The translations under genes and the position numbers were made by a program. Below are positions 6,264 through 12,485 of a stretch of 21,601 bases of DNA, one piece after another. The DNA lies in the IMG/VR virus record IMGVR_UViG_3300048908_000082, positions 1 through 21,601 of that record; one strand, written 5' to 3'. How positions within the stretch are numbered: the stretch's first letter is position 1; every line of letters starts with the position of its first letter. The notes under the pieces are model-generated. The model did no database searches. It saw only the letters and a program-made list of their open reading frames with translations, and was not told the DNA's origin. The stretch is from a virus.

Positions 6264-6709
6264 CAGGCCGGCTCCCCTTCCACCTCGCGCACGGCCAGGA
6301 TCACGCAGGGCTCGGCGGCGTATTTCTTGCGCACGGTGGTGACGACGATCTGCGCGTCATCGGCCCACACGATGCCGTTGCAGGCGTCGGTGATCGCTTT
6401 CAGCACGTTGTCGGCGTCGGGCTTCTTGGTGGCGCGCACCTGGCCGGCGGCGGCGGCGATCTGCTTTTTCTTCGACCAGCTGACCGGGATGGGCATGCGC
6501 AATTCCATCAGCACCTCGATCGGCGCGATGCTGGCGGCGCGGGATCCCATCGCCACCTTGGCCAGCTGGCTGACCTTGCCTTCATAGGCCACGGTCTCGG
6601 ATGGGGTGTACAAGCTGACGAAGTCCGGGCGCCCCGGGCCGCCCTTGATGATGCGCGCGCGCGGTCGACCTTTCGGCACAGGCGCCCCGGGAATGGTGAA
6701 CTGGATCAC
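6263..6709 (-). CDS. rusA: RusA-family Holliday junction resolvase
   Basis: This 148-residue endonuclease should cut four-way junctions formed during phage recombination, acting as a dimer. Family signs are the N-terminal FTIPGAPVPKGRPRAR and the metal-binding acidic cluster KPDADNVLKAITDACNG (D98, D100) followed by VWADDAQI (D117/D118). The length is normal and the frame intact. The start is a GTG overlapping the upstream stop (GTGA), with AAAGGA five bases upstream. It sits between a YbcO-like nuclease gene and a winged-helix gene in the leftward early operon, a usual home for phage resolvases. It would complement the RecT and exonuclease genes transcribed in the other direction. Confidence 0.93.
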   Translation of the reverse strand: MIQFTIPGAPVPKGRPRARIIKGGPGRPDFVSLYTPSETVAYEGKVSQLAKVAMGSRAASIAPIEVLMELRMPIPVSWSKKKQIAAAAGQVRATKKPDADNVLKAITDACNGIVWADDAQIVVTTVRKKYAAEPCVILAVREVEGEPA

Positions 6710-7170
6710 ATGAGTCCTTTCTGTTTTAGCTTTTCTTGGGTCAGGCCGATGGCCCGTTCGAACTTGGCCAGCATCGCCTCTTGCGTCAGCCCGGGCGGCA
6801 GCGGGCGCCGGCCGTCGACGATGTCATGGCAGTAATGGCAGCCATACGCGCCTTCGGTGTCGGGCGCCTTCAATCCCATGCCCTTGCCCGCGGCCAGCTG
6901 GTTGGAATGGCACAGCACCGTGGTGGCCGGGTCGTGCTGACCACCAGGCAGCTGGATCAGGCAGTCTTCGCCGCGCGCCGACTTCCGGATCGGCGTCATC
7001 TTCGGACGGCTCGACTTCATCCTGGCGCGTGCTTTTGCCGGTTTCTTTTCACTCGGCGATCGCGCGAAATTTGCCGCTTTCGTTGCCGCTACCGTGCGCA
7101 GGGTGCCTGTGCGGTCCATCGGCTTCTTGGCGCGCAGCGGCGTCTTGCGTTTCAGTTCGCTGCGCTTCAT
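6706..7170 (-). CDS. YbcO/DUF1364-like putative nuclease
   Basis: This is 154 residues. The first 58 are a basic, probably disordered leader rich in Lys/Arg/Ser. The family core starts at IRKSARGEDC (C70) and contains TTVLCHSNQLAAGKGMGLK (C87, H88) and YGCHYCHDIVDGR (C111, C114, H115, D116). That Cys/His layout fits the zinc-bound nuclease fold of YbcO from the E. coli DLP12 prophage (DUF1364). It overlaps both neighbours (ATGA with the DUF5131 gene, GTGA with rusA). DUF1364 and RusA often sit together in lambdoid nin-type regions. Nuclease activity is inferred from family and was not seen directly. Confidence 0.85.
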   Translation of the reverse strand: MKRSELKRKTPLRAKKPMDRTGTLRTVAATKAANFARSPSEKKPAKARARMKSSRPKMTPIRKSARGEDCLIQLPGGQHDPATTVLCHSNQLAAGKGMGLKAPDTEGAYGCHYCHDIVDGRRPLPPGLTQEAMLAKFERAIGLTQEKLKQKGLM

Positions 7171-8120
7171 GGCCGCCCCGGGTAGCCGTCATGCTGCACG
7201 CCATCCAGCTGGCGCCCGGCCAGCTTCTTGCCGAAGTGCTCGACCACGACGCCGTTGTCGTTCTTGCCTCCCCAGGTGAACATGTGCGTGGTCTTGCCCA
7301 TGTCGAACGCCTTTTCGGTCGGCGCCCACTCGCCCCACTGTTTGAACAGGAACGGCACGCCGGCACGGTTGCACTGGTCACGCAGGTGGCGGGCCCAGTC
7401 CGGATGCATCGGCCGCGCGCCCGGGCCACTCTCGCCGCCAACGATTACCCAGTGCAGGCCGGCGCCGGTCCTGGTGATGATCGTGTCGCAGTAACCATCG
7501 AGATCCTGGCGGTCATCATCGCGCGCCGGGCGCCACAGTTTCAAGTCGACCTGTCCCAGCAGCGGCTCCATCGACAGGAAGCGCACGCGGGCCGGCAGCG
7601 CCAGCAGCTTCGGGATGTCGCGGTCGGCCTCCACCTGGTTGACGATCGACGCACCGATCCAGACGTTCGGCCACGGCGCATCCTCCCAGCGCGTGATCCC
7701 GCCCGACAGCTCAGCCAGCGCCTGGTCGAGCATCGCGTGCACGTTGCCGATCCGCTTGGTCAGCAGCAGCCAGTCAAGATTCGGCGTCGCAGCGATCAGT
7801 CGCAGCAGGTCGACGCGCCAGGCCGGGTCGACCGCGTTGTCGAACACATCGGCCAGGCTGGCGCAGAAGACGCGCTGCCGGCGGCCATGTTCAGCCATGA
7901 AGGCCGCGGCCTGCAGGTTCCACAGCATCGGCTTGTTCCAGTTCGCTGCGCTGGTGCGGCGGCGCGGCGCGCCCGGTCCCCAGTTGATGGCCTGGCCACC
8001 AGCAAACCGTGCATTGCGGGTCTCGGCGTAGCAGTGATCACAACCCGGGCCAACTTTCTGGCAGCCCTCCCAAGGGTTGAACGTGTGGTCGGTCCATTCG
8101 ATTTTGCTGTTCTCGCTCAT
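7167..8120 (-). CDS. Phage Gp37/Gp68 family (DUF5131) three-Cys protein
   Basis: This 317-residue protein starts KIEWTDHTFNPWEGC and has the family's three cysteines in C-x6-C-x2-C (C20, C27, C30), reminiscent of radical-SAM iron-sulfur binding. Other family marks are FCASLADVFD, WLLLTKRIGN, WIGASIVNQ, RFLSMEPLLG, WVIVGGESGPGARP and PFLFKQWGEW. The family is widespread in phages and its reaction is unknown. Some members are encoded next to a partner called TcmP; no TcmP-like gene is seen here. The ATG overlaps the DUF1367 stop as TAATG. Family call firm, function open. Confidence 0.9.
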   Translation of the reverse strand: MSENSKIEWTDHTFNPWEGCQKVGPGCDHCYAETRNARFAGGQAINWGPGAPRRRTSAANWNKPMLWNLQAAAFMAEHGRRQRVFCASLADVFDNAVDPAWRVDLLRLIAATPNLDWLLLTKRIGNVHAMLDQALAELSGGITRWEDAPWPNVWIGASIVNQVEADRDIPKLLALPARVRFLSMEPLLGQVDLKLWRPARDDDRQDLDGYCDTIITRTGAGLHWVIVGGESGPGARPMHPDWARHLRDQCNRAGVPFLFKQWGEWAPTEKAFDMGKTTHMFTWGGKNDNGVVVEHFGKKLAGRQLDGVQHDGYPGRP

Positions 8121-8641
8121 TAGTTTCTTTCGTATTGTCTGAGGATTGATTCGATCCCCTCTTCCGCGGCCTGCGGCGTCGCGTGGGGGAAAAGATAGTG
8201 CTGCGCGTGCGGCTTGCGCAGGAACTCGACCACTCGTTCGTGGAATTCGCGCATGTCGTCTTCACTGCAGGTCTGGAAATTGATGGACCGCGGCACCGGG
8301 AACACACCGCCCTTGGGCCCGGGCATCCAGTCGACGAAGCCGGCGCCAACCTTGAGCCACAGCCGGAATGCTTCGAAGTCGTCGACGCGCTCCTGCGCTT
8401 TGAAGATCTTGGAGATCAGGCCCATGTGCTTGCGGTGGAACACGCCGTCGCGCTGGCGCTGGATCTTGAGCTGGAAGAATTCACCCTGTGATGCCTGGTC
8501 GAGTGCGCGCACAAACCGATTCCAGGCCCGGGTGTCCTTGTCGGTGGCGCCCGACAGGTTCTCGAAGAAGAAGCGCCGCAACACAGCCCTGTCATCGTCG
8601 GACAGCTGCGCATCGGTCTGCTTGACCAGGGCGATGTCCAT
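8120..8641 (-). CDS. DUF1367 family phage protein
   Basis: This 173-residue protein matches the DUF1367 pattern: a helical N-terminus, VFHRKHMGLISKIFKAQERV, FRLWLKVGAGFVDWMPGPKG, GVFPVPRSINF, then EFHERVVEFLRKPHA. The family is common in early or nin-like regions of lambdoid phages and has no established function. Start and stop both overlap neighbours as TAATG, which points to one tightly coupled operon. Length is usual for the family and no key segment looks missing. Confidence 0.9.
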   Translation of the reverse strand: MDIALVKQTDAQLSDDDRAVLRRFFFENLSGATDKDTRAWNRFVRALDQASQGEFFQLKIQRQRDGVFHRKHMGLISKIFKAQERVDDFEAFRLWLKVGAGFVDWMPGPKGGVFPVPRSINFQTCSEDDMREFHERVVEFLRKPHAQHYLFPHATPQAAEEGIESILRQYERN

Positions 8642-8892
8642 TAGTGGGTCGCCTCTTGCTGATGCGTCGACGGCACCGGCGGCGCCAGCTCATCCAGGCG
8701 CTTGATCGACCAGCGGAATTTCCGCATCACCGCCACGCGCAGGCTGTCGGAGACCGGCATTTTCCCGTTGCGCATCTTGCTCAGGTTCGGCGCCTGCACT
8801 TCCAGCACGCGGCACAGGTCCGCATCGTTGCGAACGCGCGGGTTCTCGGCGATCAGGGTGTCGAACAGCGGGTGATCCTTTTTCGTTTTCAC
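8641..8892 (-). CDS. Small Cro-like HTH regulator
   Basis: This 83-residue protein has a lambda-repressor-type HTH at about residues 24-62: DADLCRVLEVQAPNLSKMRNGKMPV split across two helices, then a helix leading to IKRLDEL. Such proteins act as early regulators that bind operators next to their own promoter. The start is a GTG at 8892 with GAGGAAG upstream; no in-frame ATG is better placed. It is the first gene of the leftward early operon. Its promoter lies exactly inside an inverted repeat, so it probably regulates itself. It is much shorter than CI-type repressors and lacks the self-cleavage domain. Confidence 0.75.
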   Translation of the reverse strand: MKTKKDHPLFDTLIAENPRVRNDADLCRVLEVQAPNLSKMRNGKMPVSDSLRVAVMRKFRWSIKRLDELAPPVPSTHQQEATH

Positions 8893-8937
8893 GTTGTTTC
8901 TTCCTCATAAGGGTTAGAGATGGGACTACTGGCGCAA

Positions 8938-8966
8938 ATCTTACGTCATAGCTTTTTCTGACGCAA
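8938..8966 (-). promoter_or_regulatory. Leftward early promoter
   Basis: On the minus strand TTGCGT (8966-8961) and TAAGAT (8943-8938) are 17 bases apart. The start point would be near 8931, leaving about 38 bases of leader before the GTG at 8892. The -35 match is modest (3/6) and the -10 better (4/6). Location in the divergent gap supports it. Confidence 0.5.
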
Positions 8967-8969
8967 GAT
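8938..8969. promoter_or_regulatory. 11-bp inverted repeat over the leftward promoter (probable operator)
   Basis: ATCTTACGTCA (8938-8948) and TGACGCAAGAT (8959-8969) are inverted copies with one mismatch around a ten-base centre. The arms coincide with the -10 and -35 boxes of the leftward promoter. A repressor dimer bound here would block that promoter directly. Confidence 0.6.
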
Positions 8970-8988
8970 AATTAGTTTCGAAATTATC
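8967..8988. promoter_or_regulatory. Second inverted repeat in the divergent control region
   Basis: GATAATT (8967-8973) and AATTATC (8982-8988) form a perfect 7-bp AT-rich inverted repeat with an eight-base centre, overlapping the first repeat by three bases. It lies between the two divergent promoters. It could be a second operator or a host-factor site. Confidence 0.45.
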
Positions 8989-8999
8989 AGATGTTTTTA

Positions 9000-9029
9000 T
9001 TGACCCGCAACAAACGGCTGTCGTAATAT
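9000..9029 (+). promoter_or_regulatory. Rightward early promoter
   Basis: TTGACC (9000-9005) and TAATAT (9024-9029) are 18 bases apart. Transcription would begin near 9036 and read the recombination operon from 9082. TTATCCGCA (9031-9039), one base off a DnaA-box form, lies at the start point and may be chance. Confidence 0.55.
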
Positions 9030-9081
9030 CTTATCCGCAAGCAGCAACGACAGCGCAAAATAACAACTTGGAGTCAGTCGA

Positions 9082-9300
9082 ATGATCATCACCACCTACC
9101 GCCGCCTGCGCAATATCGCGCGCCGAATCGTCAAGCCGGCCCGCCTGGCTTTCATCGCCTGGCTGGACAAACAGGCCGACGCCGAGATCCAGCGCATGCG
9201 CGACGCCCGGGAAGATTCGATCAAGTACGAGCAGCGCCAGCAGCTGCGCAAGGTCGAGCTGTCCATTCAACGCAACCACATCGAGAAAGGCATTGCATGA
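9082..9300 (+). CDS. Small basic helical protein, 72 aa
   Basis: This is the first gene of the rightward operon. It is a 72-residue basic, helical protein: MIITTYRRLRNIARRIVKPARLAFIAWL, then a charged, probably coiled segment (AEIQRMRDAREDSIKYEQRQQLRKVEL). GGAG lies eight bases before the ATG. The N-terminal helix is amphipathic, so membrane or nucleic-acid contact is possible. No family is recognised. Being the first product of the rightward promoter it could be a host-takeover or regulatory peptide, which is inference from position only. Confidence 0.7.
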   Translation: MIITTYRRLRNIARRIVKPARLAFIAWLDKQADAEIQRMRDAREDSIKYEQRQQLRKVELSIQRNHIEKGIA

Positions 9301-9401
9301 TCCGCTTCGTCATCAACCAGTACCGCCTTGGCCTGCGTGTCGGCCTGCACCGCCGCAAGGCGCTGGCCCGCGCCGTCAACTCCTACTACCAGGGCTTCTA
9401 A
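9297..9401 (+). CDS. Very small basic protein, 34 aa
   Basis: A 34-residue frame starts at the ATG overlapping the previous stop (ATGA) and ends one base before the GTG of the nuclease gene. The product begins MIRFVINQYRLGLRVGLH and is rich in Arg with aromatic residues at the end (NSYYQGF). The exact fit between two genes and normal codon use support translation. Function unknown. It may serve mainly to couple ribosomes into the nuclease gene. Confidence 0.55.
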   Translation: MIRFVINQYRLGLRVGLHRRKALARAVNSYYQGF

Positions 9402-9402
9402 C

Positions 9403-10197
9403 GTGAGCACCGTTACCATCCGGGCCTCGTCCTTTGGCAGCCTGTTCGACTGCGCCTTCCGCTGGGAAGGCGAGCACCTGATGAAGCTGTACCGGCCGGG
9501 CAGCATGCGCGCCTGGCTGGGCACCAGCATCCACGCCAGCACCGCCGCGTTCGACCAGGCGAAGCTGGACGGCAAGCCGATCAGCGCCGACGAGGCGGCC
9601 GACGTGTTCGTGCAAACCCTGTATGAGCCGGCCGAGGACATCGAAAAGGATCCCAAGCTGACCATGCGCGAGGCTGAGCGCATCGGGCTCACCCTGCATG
9701 CACGCTACTGCGCCGAGATCGCGCCGCTGATGAACTACGCATCGGTCGAAATGGCACTCAAGCCGCTGGAAGTGAACGTCGACGGCCAGGTCATCCGACT
9801 GACCGGCACGATGGACCGGGCCCGGGTCGCGCGCACCAAGGCCGGCAAGATCATCGCCGACGTAAAGACCGGCGGGCGCCTGATCAGCGAAGGCGTGGTC
9901 AGCACCAAGGGCCGCAGCGCGCAGACCGGCACCTACCAGCTGCTGAGCGAGCACACCGACGGCGAGCAGACGGCCGGGTCGCAGATCCTGGCGCTGCAGA
10001 CCAGCAGCACCACCCAGGTGGGCGTGTCGCATGTGTTCGACGCCAAGCCGCTGCTGGTCGGTACGCCGCAGCACCCGGGCCTGATCGAGATGGCCGCCAA
10101 GATGTTCAAGGTGGGACTGTTCCCGCCGAACCCGCAGTCGGTCCTGTGTGACAAGAAATACTGTTCGCGCTGGAACACCTGCCCTTATCACGATTGA
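9403..10197 (+). CDS. PD-(D/E)XK exonuclease with a predicted Fe-S cluster (Cas4/AddB-like)
   Basis: This 264-residue protein should be the 5'-end resecting exonuclease of the phage recombination pair with RecT. Nuclease motifs are GTSIHAS (H44), an upstream acidic E116, LTGTMDRAR (D138), IADVKTG (D153, K155) and QTGTYQLL. One Cys near the N-terminus (C17 in LFDCAFRW) and three at the C-terminus (C249, C254, C260) follow the AddB/Cas4 Fe-S arrangement. I chose the GTG at 9403: it follows the 34-aa gene directly and opens the protein at STVTIRASSF, where the conserved fold begins. The longer in-frame form from 9328 would overlap that gene. RecT follows 20 bases downstream. Confidence 0.82.
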   Translation: MSTVTIRASSFGSLFDCAFRWEGEHLMKLYRPGSMRAWLGTSIHASTAAFDQAKLDGKPISADEAADVFVQTLYEPAEDIEKDPKLTMREAERIGLTLHARYCAEIAPLMNYASVEMALKPLEVNVDGQVIRLTGTMDRARVARTKAGKIIADVKTGGRLISEGVVSTKGRSAQTGTYQLLSEHTDGEQTAGSQILALQTSSTTQVGVSHVFDAKPLLVGTPQHPGLIEMAAKMFKVGLFPPNPQSVLCDKKYCSRWNTCPYHD

Positions 10198-10217
10198 CCA
10201 CCACCGGAGAGACCCAC

Positions 10218-11462
10218 ATGGCAACATCGACAAACCTGCAGGATCTGCAGGCCAACCAACAGGCCAATACGAACGAGCTGGCCAGGCGCGCCGCGCACCC
10301 GATCACCGGCAAGACCGACTATCTGGACAAGCGCAAGGATCTGCTGGGCGCCGGGATCCCGGGCCACATGACGGTGGAACGCGAGATTCGCACCGCCACC
10401 GTGATGCTGATGCAGTCGAAGGATCTGCAGGCCGCGACGCCCCTGTCGTTCTACGTGGCGGTCAGCATCGCCATCAATAGCGGCATCGGGCTGGGCAACG
10501 GCAAGGGCTACCTGGTCGCGTACAAGGGCAACGTGTCCTACGTCCCGGGCTGGAAAGGCCTGATCGACCTGGTCAACCGCACCGGCCGCGCCAGCGCATG
10601 GACCGGCGTGGTGCGCAAGGGCGACCAGTTCGACTATCAGCTGGGCGACAGTCCCTACCTGCACCACAAGCCGGGCGACAGCGAAGAGCACGAAGACATT
10701 ACCCACTACTACGCGATCGGCCGCGTCAAGGGCGCTGAGTTCCCGCACATCGTCGTGTGGTCGACCGCGAAGGTGCACAAGCATCTCAAGCAGTACAACA
10801 AGGTAGGCGGCAAGCACTACGCCGCGAAGAACGACGACAACTTCGAAGCCTACGGCCGCAAGGTCGTGCTGCTGCAGGTGATCAAATACCTGCCCACTTC
10901 GGTGGAGCTGGAAAACGCGATCGCCGCCGAGAACGCGAACGCATCCGGCAAATCGGCCCGCGTCGAAAACACCATCGACGGCAACTTCGTGTTTATCGAC
11001 GAGGACGCATCGGATCTTGACCAGGGCGAGGAAGAAGAGCTGCCGCGCACCGACGTGCCGGCACAGCAGCCAGCTGCCACCGAAGAGAAGCCGAGCCCGA
11101 ACCAGCGCCGCGCCGCCGATGCCGAGACCGTCGAGGTGCGCGAGGCGCAGCCGGCCGCCACCCAGGCCGCAGCGGATCCCGCGCAGGCGGGAACGGCCAA
11201 GCCGGGCGCGCTGACCCCGGAGATCTCCGAAGCCTACGAGCGCCTGATGGGACAGCTGAACCGGGCCGCGTCGCTCAGCCAGCTGGCCGATCTGCACGAA
11301 CTGATCCCCGACGTGGGCAACGCCGAACTGCGCAGCGCGCTGACCACGCTGTATAAGCAGCGCCTGGCAGAGTTCACGCCGCGCGACCAGAAGCCGGCGC
11401 AGGACGCCGCCCCGGCCGCACGCACCCGCCGCACCCGCGGCGCCGGCACCGCGCCGGAATAA
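10218..11462 (+). CDS. recT: RecT-family single-strand annealing protein
   Basis: This is 414 residues. The core (about 20-235) shows RecT features: an N-terminal AAHPITGKTDYLDKR-like lead-in, ATPLSFYVAVSIAINSGIGLG, YLVAYKGNVSYVPGWKGLIDL, GVVRKGDQFDY and HYYAIGRVKG. It would anneal single strands exposed by the exonuclease gene just upstream. The last 170 residues are an unusually long acidic then Ala/Pro-rich tail (GEEEELPRT and onward) ending in an Arg/Thr-rich stretch. Such tails often contact single-strand binding proteins, but that is inference. CCGGAGAG precedes the ATG at 10218; an in-frame TTG at 10194 is less likely. Confidence 0.9.
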   Translation: MATSTNLQDLQANQQANTNELARRAAHPITGKTDYLDKRKDLLGAGIPGHMTVEREIRTATVMLMQSKDLQAATPLSFYVAVSIAINSGIGLGNGKGYLVAYKGNVSYVPGWKGLIDLVNRTGRASAWTGVVRKGDQFDYQLGDSPYLHHKPGDSEEHEDITHYYAIGRVKGAEFPHIVVWSTAKVHKHLKQYNKVGGKHYAAKNDDNFEAYGRKVVLLQVIKYLPTSVELENAIAAENANASGKSARVENTIDGNFVFIDEDASDLDQGEEEELPRTDVPAQQPAATEEKPSPNQRRAADAETVEVREAQPAATQAAADPAQAGTAKPGALTPEISEAYERLMGQLNRAASLSQLADLHELIPDVGNAELRSALTTLYKQRLAEFTPRDQKPAQDAAPAARTRRTRGAGTAPE

Positions 11463-11495
11463 CGATTTTTACCCACCCTGAAAAGGAAACTAGAG

Positions 11496-12416
11496 ATGTC
11501 CGAGAACGACACCCAAAAGCTGGAAATCTTCACCCTGGTGAAGGAACGCTGCACCCTGTCCAACATGAATATCCGCACCGAGATGCACGGCGACGAGCGC
11601 CAGCGCGCGGTCGACCTGCAGTTCGATTTCAGCGGCGCCAACAACCTGCTGTCGAAGCTGCACCCGGACCTGCGCGCCGCGTTCTACCGCCCCGACGCGA
11701 CCGAAGACATGGTCACGCCCACCCACATGCCGCATTTGCGCTTCCCGCTGATGGGCCCGATCAGCTGGGATCTGGAGATTCCCCGCACCCGCCTGCAGCT
11801 GCACGGCGAGCGCCCCGAGGATGACGTGGTGCTGGGCGACGGCAAGACCAACAAGTTCAAGCTGCAGCTGCTAGACGGCGGCACCGTGAAATGGCACTTC
11901 CGCGTGCAGTTCTCCAACCCGAGCGACAAGGCGATCGCCGGCCTGTCCCGCTTCCTGAACGACACCGTGCCGGTCAGCCTTGAGTGCCGCGACGTGGAAG
12001 ACGAAGGCGACAACTTCGACCAGGCCGAGAAGCTGGGACAGGCGCCGATGAGCGCCGCACGCAAGAAAGCCGAAGACCTGTTCGCAGGCGGTGGCGAGCC
12101 GGCCGGCAACCTGTTCGACACGGCCGGCACCGACCTGGCGTTCCACAACGACGGTAGCCAGCCGGGCGACCCTGGCCACAGCTACACCGCCACCCCGGGC
12201 GACGATCCGGACTTCCGCGAAGTGGCGGCCGGCAGCGAACAAACCGTCACCGTCGAAGAGATCCGCGACCGTGACAATGGCGGCGTGGTCGACGCCAGCT
12301 TCGACCCGTCGCTGCCGCGCGACGATCTGGACCAGGCGCCGGTCACCGCGTCGAACGTCGAGCCGATCGGCAGGCGCCGCAGTTCGCGCAAGGTCGCCGG
12401 CGGCGGTCTGGAATAA
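11496..12416 (+). CDS. Unrecognised protein of the recombination operon, 306 aa
   Basis: I do not recognise this family. Residues 1-165 look folded and beta-rich (FTLVKERCTLSNMNIRTEMHG, AVDLQFDFSGANNLLSKLHPDL, VKWHFRVQFSNPSDKAIAGL). From about 170 the chain is acidic and probably disordered (DEGDNFDQ, TPGDDPDFRE), with a basic end (GRRRSSRKVAGG). A folded beta domain plus acidic tail is the layout of many single-strand binding proteins. Its place between RecT and an SMC-like ATPase fits that, but no OB-fold signature is clear. AAAGGAAAC precedes the ATG. Confidence 0.8.
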   Translation: MSENDTQKLEIFTLVKERCTLSNMNIRTEMHGDERQRAVDLQFDFSGANNLLSKLHPDLRAAFYRPDATEDMVTPTHMPHLRFPLMGPISWDLEIPRTRLQLHGERPEDDVVLGDGKTNKFKLQLLDGGTVKWHFRVQFSNPSDKAIAGLSRFLNDTVPVSLECRDVEDEGDNFDQAEKLGQAPMSAARKKAEDLFAGGGEPAGNLFDTAGTDLAFHNDGSQPGDPGHSYTATPGDDPDFREVAAGSEQTVTVEEIRDRDNGGVVDASFDPSLPRDDLDQAPVTASNVEPIGRRRSSRKVAGGGLE

Positions 12417-12436
12417 CCCGTAGATCCACAACCACG

Positions 12437-12454
12437 CGGGGCCACCCGGCCCCG
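12437..12454 (+). other. GC-rich RNA hairpin in the gap before the SMC-like gene
   Basis: CGGGGCC (12437-12443), loop ACCC and GGCCCCG (12448-12454) form a perfect 7-bp stem 32 bases before the ATPase start. The downstream sequence is TTACACAAG, without a real T-run, so it is at most a weak terminator. RNA stabilisation or partial attenuation is possible. Confidence 0.45.
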
Positions 12455-12485
12455 TTACACAAGAACCCAAAACGAAGGCAAGACC

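Noticed and set aside
8641-8892. CI-type lysogeny repressor
   Set aside because: 83 residues, HTH only, with no C-terminal oligomerisation or self-cleavage domain; Cro-like is the supported call.
9031-9039. DnaA box
   Set aside because: TTATCCGCA differs by one base from the consensus and is single; not enough for an origin, and the iteron array is the better candidate.
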